Shown piece after piece: positions 53,773 to 58,033 of a stretch of DNA of 58,033 bases. Within the stretch, counting starts at the first letter, position 1. Each line of letters opens with the position of its first letter. The stretch is from assembly GCF_009764265.1 (NCBI RefSeq), contig NZ_RWIR01000048.1, forward strand, positions 1 to 58,033, read 5' to 3'. The notes under the pieces are model-generated. The model worked only from the letters and a program-made list of their open reading frames with translations, was not told where the DNA came from and searched no databases. Source of the DNA: Pseudomonas sp. PB101 (GTDB lineage Bacteria; Pseudomonadota; Gammaproteobacteria; Pseudomonadales; Pseudomonadaceae). Made by a program: the position numbers and the translations under genes.

Positions 53773-54831
53773 TCAAACCGCCAATCGTGACGTGGAGCCA
53801 ATGACCTTTTCCAGCACACTGAAATCGATCCAGTCACGCACATCGAAACGCCGTGGAATGAAGTCCCAGCGATGCAGGAAATCGGTGAAATCCTGCAGCG
53901 CTTCAATGGATCGTGCATCCAGTGTCGTGCGCAGGCGCCGATGGGCGTCTTCACCGTACGCGGCGGCGACCCAGTACTCGCTGGTGTTCAGTTCCCGGGC
54001 CAGAAAACGCCGGGTTTCGTCTGGATTGGCCCATGCCCATTGCTCGGTGCGCAGCACGGTATCCACGATGTTCACGCTGGCGTCGAAATGCTCATGCAGC
54101 AGGTGCGTGTCCACGGTCAGGGTCCGTGGCGTGCCGTTGTTCGAGCGAATCAGCGGGTCGGGGTGAGAGCCGGTATCGACGACCACCTGCAAACCGAATT
54201 CGTTGGCCAGGTGCACGGCGTGCGCGCCCTTGAGAAAAATCGCATCGATGTCGCCGCGCAACAAGCCGATCAGTTCGTTGTTGCGGCGGCTGACACGTGT
54301 GACATCGAGGCTGACTTCCGAGCCGTAGACATGCTGTTTCTGATCGTCGCTGTAGGTGCCGCCATAGGGGTAGTCCACCAACTCGACATCGGACACGTCC
54401 AGGCCTTCGAGCTTGAGGGCGTTTTCCAGGCCGCGCAGGGCCTGGGCGCGAGTGAAGTCGATCTGCACGTTGGCCCATTTCGGCAAGCCGAAGCGGCGGT
54501 TCTTCAGGTCGCGAATGCTCTTCACACCGGATTCCGCGGTGGTCAGGATCAGTTGCACCTCGTCGCTCCAGGACAGCCCCAGCACCCGGGTCTGTACGCC
54601 GCTGGCATAGGCCCAGATGGCTGGGATATTGCCGCCGTGACGCACCGAGTTTTTCAGGTGATGGTCGTAATGGGCTTCGCGAACTTCCCGCTCACTGGAC
54701 TCGCGCAGTGACTGGATATTCGTGCCGAACGGCGCAAAGGCTTGCGCCAGTCGACCGGACTGCACGGCGATGCCAAGCCCCGTGGGAACAGGGCTATGGG
54801 TATACCAAAGCGTATCGAGTGGTTTGCTCAT
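53773..54831 (-). CDS. DszB-like protein, Ser13 form (352 aa)
   Basis: Protein with the type 2 periplasmic-binding fold, closer to the sulfinate desulfinase DszB than to transport proteins. It has no signal peptide or lipobox, so it should be cytoplasmic. Against DszB (Cys27, His60, Arg70, from memory) the matching places are Ser13 (YTHSPVP), His54 (AHYDHHL) and Arg64 (VRHGGNIPA). The catalytic Cys is thus a Ser, and DszB with the same change is inactive. It lies 36 bases after the Cys13 form, from which it arose by duplication (the first 160 residues align with no gap). It may be a regulator, a binding partner or an inactive copy. Confidence 0.75.
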   Translation of the reverse strand: MSKPLDTLWYTHSPVPTGLGIAVQSGRLAQAFAPFGTNIQSLRESSEREVREAHYDHHLKNSVRHGGNIPAIWAYASGVQTRVLGLSWSDEVQLILTTAESGVKSIRDLKNRRFGLPKWANVQIDFTRAQALRGLENALKLEGLDVSDVELVDYPYGGTYSDDQKQHVYGSEVSLDVTRVSRRNNELIGLLRGDIDAIFLKGAHAVHLANEFGLQVVVDTGSHPDPLIRSNNGTPRTLTVDTHLLHEHFDASVNIVDTVLRTEQWAWANPDETRRFLARELNTSEYWVAAAYGEDAHRRLRTTLDARSIEALQDFTDFLHRWDFIPRRFDVRDWIDFSVLEKVIGSTSRLAV

Positions 54832-54867
54832 AAAGTCCTTCAGTGCCGATCCATGAAACCTGGCGGG

Positions 54868-55920
54868 TTAGCCTGCCAGTGCGGTAGGGGTTTGCAGCAA
54901 CGCGCCCAGCGGTCGAGGATCGATCCAGTCGCGCACGTCGAAGCTGTTCGGGATGAAGCGCCAGCGATGCAGGAAGTGTGTGAAGTCCTGCAGGGCGTCG
55001 ATGGCCTGCTCATCCAGTTCGGTGCGCAAGCGCAGATGGGCATCGTTGCCATACGCGGCGCTGACCCAGTACTCGCTGCTGTTGGTTTCCCGGGCCAGGT
55101 AGCGGCGGGTGTCTTCCGGATGGGTGTGGGCCCAATGTTCGGCGCGTCGTACGGAATCGAGAATGCCGGTGGCGACATCGAAGTGGTTGTCCAGCAGGTT
55201 CAGGTCCACGGCCAGCGTGCGCGGGGTGCCATTGTTGCTGCGAATCAGGGGCTCGGGATGCGAGCCGGTGTCGATGACGGTGTGCAGGCCGAACTCATGG
55301 GCCTGTCGGGCGGCGCTGGCGCCTTTGAGGAAGATTGCATCGACCTCGCCGCGCAGCAGACCCACCAGTTCCAGGTTGCGCCCCTCGACCCGTTGCGCAC
55401 TGACCGGCGTGCCGTTCACAGTGCTGACCTGCGGATCGCTGAAGGTGCCTTCATAACGAAAGTTCACCAGTTGCACATCGCCGACCTGCAGGCCTTCCAG
55501 GCTCAGGGCGTTTTCCAGCCCGCGCAGGGCCTGGGCACGGGTGAAGTCGATTTGCGCGCCGGCCCAGTCGGGCAAACCGAAACGGCGTCCCTTGAGGTCC
55601 TTGACGGTTTTGATGCCGCTGTCGGGAAGGGTCAGGATCAGTTGCACTTCATCGGCCCAGGACAGGCCGATGACCCGGGTTTCCCGACCTTGGGCCCTGG
55701 CCCAGATGGCCGGGATGTTGCCGCCGTGGCGCACCGAGTTGCGCAGGGTGTGATCGAAGTGCGATTCCCGCACGGCCTTGTCGGTGGATTCGCGCAGCGA
55801 CTGCACTTGCGTGCCCAACGCGCCGACGGTGTCTTGCAGCCAGCCTTTTTGCACGGCGATGCCCAGCCCGGTGGGTACCGGGCAGCGGGTGTACCAGAGG
55901 GTGTCCAGAGCTTGAGTCAT
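54868..55920 (-). CDS. DszB-like candidate sulfinate desulfinase, Cys13 form (350 aa)
   Basis: Same family as its neighbour and with no signal peptide. The three DszB active-site positions are all filled: Cys13 (YTRCPVP), His54 (SHFDHTL) and Arg64 (VRHGGNIPA); His-to-Arg spacing is ten in both. The GG and IP that follow the Arg also match. It would release sulfite from a sulfinate. The frame extends to 56328 but overlaps the monooxygenase; ATG 55920 has GGGAGAATCACTG. It begins 20 bases after the monooxygenase stop. Automatic pipelines would probably call it an ABC substrate-binding protein. Confidence 0.78.
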   Translation of the reverse strand: MTQALDTLWYTRCPVPTGLGIAVQKGWLQDTVGALGTQVQSLRESTDKAVRESHFDHTLRNSVRHGGNIPAIWARAQGRETRVIGLSWADEVQLILTLPDSGIKTVKDLKGRRFGLPDWAGAQIDFTRAQALRGLENALSLEGLQVGDVQLVNFRYEGTFSDPQVSTVNGTPVSAQRVEGRNLELVGLLRGEVDAIFLKGASAARQAHEFGLHTVIDTGSHPEPLIRSNNGTPRTLAVDLNLLDNHFDVATGILDSVRRAEHWAHTHPEDTRRYLARETNSSEYWVSAAYGNDAHLRLRTELDEQAIDALQDFTHFLHRWRFIPNSFDVRDWIDPRPLGALLQTPTALAG

Positions 55921-55940
55921 CAGTGATTCTCCCGCAGCGC

Positions 55941-57101
55941 TCAGGCGCTGGCCTTCAAATGAGTTGCCGGTTGTACGGCAGGACGTTGGTGCACCAGTGG
56001 CAGGACCTCCTGGCCGATCCGCAGGGCTTCTTCCAGGTGAGGATTGCCCGCCAGGATGAAGGTCGAGAAACCGGCATCGCGGTACTCCACCAGGCGTTCG
56101 GCGATGTTCTGGTGGCTGCCCACCAGGCCCACGGTCGGCCCCGGCTTGGCTTTGGCGAAGCCGGCCCACAGGTTCGGGCCGATGATCAGGTCGTCGAAGC
56201 GGTCGATGTTCTGGTGGTAGGCGGTTTGCCGTGCGCCACCTACCGAATCGGAGCCGCTGGTGAAGCCCTTGGCGACCACGCTGCTCTTGCCTTCGAGTTT
56301 GTCGAACTGACGACGCAAGTCTTTCCACGCCAGCTCTTCGGTTTCCCGGGCGAACAGGTCGACACGCAGACCAAAGCGCACGCTGCGTCCCTGTTTGTCC
56401 GCCAGCTCGCGCACCCGATCGATATGCGGCTTGAGCTTGTCGATGGGCTCGGCCCAGTTCAGGTAGACGTCGGCGTGTTTGGCGGCTACATCAAGGGCGG
56501 CGTCGGAGAACCCGGAGAAGTACACCCCGGGTTTGCGCTCGTTTTGCAGGCCGTGGGGCAGGGCACCGTTCTCCAGTTGGTAGATATCGCCTTCGTAGGA
56601 GAAACGTTCGTTTTGCCAAAGCCCCTGGATGATGTCTAGGAATTCACCCGTGCGTTTGTAGCGCAGGTCATGTTCGAGGAAATCGCCGTTGGCCCGCTGG
56701 CTGGCCGGGTTGCCACCGGTGATGATGTTCCACTCCAGGCGTCCGCGGCTGAGGTTCTGCAGGATCGCCGCTTGTTGCGCGGCGTAGGCCGGCAGGGTCC
56801 AGGTCGCCTGGAACGCGATCAGGAATTTGATGCGTCGGGTTTCCCGGGCCAGGGCGGCTGCGGCAATCCATGGCTCCGGGCCGGTAGGCAACAAGGCGCC
56901 TTCGAAGCCTGCCAGTTCTGCGGCTTTCGCGACCTGGGCGATGTAGTCGATGTAGGTGAAGTCGTCCGGTTCGCCATTGGGCAGCCGTCCCGGTGCGATG
57001 TTGCCCGGGCGATAGTGCGGATTACCGCGGTTGTGTTTGTCGGTGGTCAGTTGCGGGCCGTCGGTGCCCAGTGGCAGACGCCAGAAAAATTCAGTGCTCA
57101 T
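55941..57101 (-). CDS. SsuD-like flavin monooxygenase, LLM class (386 aa)
   Basis: FMNH2-dependent monooxygenase of the luciferase-like class, aligning well with alkanesulfonate monooxygenase SsuD (RIKFLIAFQATWTLPAYAAQQAA, DVYLNWAEPIDKLKPHI, FILAGNPHLEEALRIG). Compared with my recollection of E. coli SsuD, Arg226 is kept, but Cys54, His228, Arg297 and Tyr331 become Pro, Asp, Lys and Asn. The substrate is therefore likely not a simple alkanesulfonate. ATG 57101 with GGAGCAACCC is chosen over 57119. First gene of the run leading into the DszB-like pair. No flavin reductase is in this run. Confidence 0.87.
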   Translation of the reverse strand: MSTEFFWRLPLGTDGPQLTTDKHNRGNPHYRPGNIAPGRLPNGEPDDFTYIDYIAQVAKAAELAGFEGALLPTGPEPWIAAAALARETRRIKFLIAFQATWTLPAYAAQQAAILQNLSRGRLEWNIITGGNPASQRANGDFLEHDLRYKRTGEFLDIIQGLWQNERFSYEGDIYQLENGALPHGLQNERKPGVYFSGFSDAALDVAAKHADVYLNWAEPIDKLKPHIDRVRELADKQGRSVRFGLRVDLFARETEELAWKDLRRQFDKLEGKSSVVAKGFTSGSDSVGGARQTAYHQNIDRFDDLIIGPNLWAGFAKAKPGPTVGLVGSHQNIAERLVEYRDAGFSTFILAGNPHLEEALRIGQEVLPLVHQRPAVQPATHLKASA

Positions 57102-57319
57102 GGGTTGCTCCTGATTCAAGTACGCGTAAGGTCGCGCAGGTGCGAGGCTGTCCTGTCAGGTGGATTGCAACGGACATGCCATGCCCGGCACGCCGGGTTT
57201 GGGCCAGCGGGGCCGGGGGGTTGGCGGGGGAAGGGAGAGGGGGTGAAGGCGGCGCTGCTGCTGTAGCAGCAGTCCGTCAGCAATGGTTGTTCGGGGTGCA
57301 GCAGGGGGGGGGGATGGTG
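57102..57319. other. Leader region of the organosulfur run
   Basis: Upstream region of the monooxygenase gene. It shows two palindromes (CCCGGCACGCCGGG near 57184, CTGCTGCTGTAGCAGCAG at 57255-57272) and no gene. The promoter should lie here or further right. Confidence 0.5.
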
Positions 57320-58033
57320 TTCTGGAGATTGCCATCGCTGGCAAGCCAGCTCCCACAGGGGATGTGTGTGGTCCGCGATTGCGTAGGAGCCGGCTTGCCG
57401 GCGATGGCGATTTTGAATACGCCGATGCAGCAGGCGGGTTTGGTTGTGTTCTGGAGATTGCCATCGCTGGCAAGCCAGCTCCCACAGGTGATGTGTGTGG
57501 TCCGCGATTGCGTAGGAGCCGGCTTGCCGGCGATGGTGATTTTGAATACGCCGATGCAGCAGGCGGGTTTTGATGGTGTTTTGGAGATTGCCATCGCTGG
57601 CAAGCCAGCTCCCACAGGTGATGTGTGTTATCCGCGATTGCGTAGGAGCCGGCTTGCCGGCGATGGCGATTTTGAATACGCCGATGCAGCAGGCGGGTTT
57701 GGTTGTGCTCTGGAGATTGCCATCGCTGGCAAGCCAGCTCCCACAGGGGATGTGTGTGGTCCGCAATTGCGTAGGAGCCGGCTTGCTGGCGATGGCGATT
57801 TTGAATACGCCGATGTAGCAGGCGGGTTTGGTTGTGCTCTGGAGATTGCCATCGCTGGCAAGCCAGCTCCCACAGGGGATGTGTGTGGTCCGCGATTGCG
57901 TAGGAGCCGGCTTGCCGGCGATGGCGATTTTGAATACGCCGATGCAGCAGGCGGGTTTTGATGGTGTTTTGGAGATTGCCATCGCTGGCAAGCCAGCTCC
58001 CACAGGGGATGTGTGTTGTCCGCGATTGCGTAG
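57320..58033. repeat. Tandem REP array, at least five units of about 129 bp, cut by the window end
   Basis: GTAGGAGCCGGCTTGC begins at 57383, 57512, 57642, 57771, 57900 and again at 58030, a period of 129-130 bases. Each unit pairs this REP with an inverted copy (CATCGCTGGCAAGCCAGCTCCCACAG) and a spacer with TTTTGAATACGCCGATGCAGCAGGCGGG. It differs in spacer from the array at 9159-9780. The open frames here only read through repeats (VGAGLPAM-like peptides). Confidence 0.95.

Noticed and set aside
53773..55920. Periplasmic sulfonate-binding proteins of the ABC importer
   Set aside because: Neither protein has a signal peptide or lipobox, and the DszB active-site positions fit better. I keep binding function as a lesser alternative for the Ser13 form.
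57116..58003. Repetitive open frames encoding VGAGLPAM-like peptides
   Set aside because: They read through REP units in both directions; the same peptides appear at every REP in the window.

Overview
The window looks like chromosomal DNA of a fluorescent-group Pseudomonas. It is GC-rich and littered with pseudomonad REP palindromes (GTAGGAGC-GGCTTGCC-GCGA type). It also carries the adjacent lysine decarboxylase and amino-acid antiporter genes, a LigD of pseudomonad domain order, and DUF2790 and Pcs genes typical of the genus. I see no tRNA, rRNA, transposase, integrase or CRISPR array. Most genes are intact, and shared oligonucleotide style gives no sign of a recent mobile element other than the REP arrays.

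Layout. 1-9134: an OmpR/EnvZ-type two-component pair, two small exported proteins and a DipZ thiol-disulfide protein; then a GNAT, an AraC regulator with a divergent DUF4242/methyltransferase pair, phosphatidylcholine synthase and a TerB-like protein. 9159-9780: a tandem REP array (five units of about 133 bp). 9933-15713: DNA ligase D, a FadL/lipoprotein pair, an HD-domain protein and a small conserved protein. 15895-19586: lysine decarboxylase with its antiporter. 19770-24893: Ohr, a SCO1/PCuAC copper pair, and a heme-type ABC set (permease, ATPase, ChaN-like lipoprotein) without its binding protein. 25118-28423: MetE, a methyltransferase and a DUF4287 protein.

28525-43643 is a catabolic island. 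An aromatic amine dehydrogenase operon (heavy chain, MauE, MauD, TTQ light chain, then a cytochrome c) lies beside a complete iac set (A-B-I-H-C-D-E-F and G) for indole-3-acetate. A PAS histidine kinase, an AraC regulator and a FixJ-type regulator sit around the iac genes. Together they would take tryptamine to indole-3-acetaldehyde in the periplasm and indole-3-acetate to catechol in the cytoplasm. The aldehyde dehydrogenase and the catechol-cleavage genes are not in the window.

43722-57101 is a 13.4-kb run on the minus strand that reads as one organosulfur scavenging system: SsuD-like flavin monooxygenase, two tandem DszB-like proteins, two TonB-dependent receptors, two SsuC-like permeases, an SsuB-like ATPase, and its own TonB-ExbB-ExbD. 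The two DszB-like proteins lack signal peptides. They keep the His and Arg of the DszB sulfinate-desulfinase active site; one keeps the catalytic Cys (Cys13) and the other has Ser13. This is my main candidate for an undescribed system. The window ends inside a second tandem REP array (period about 129 bp).
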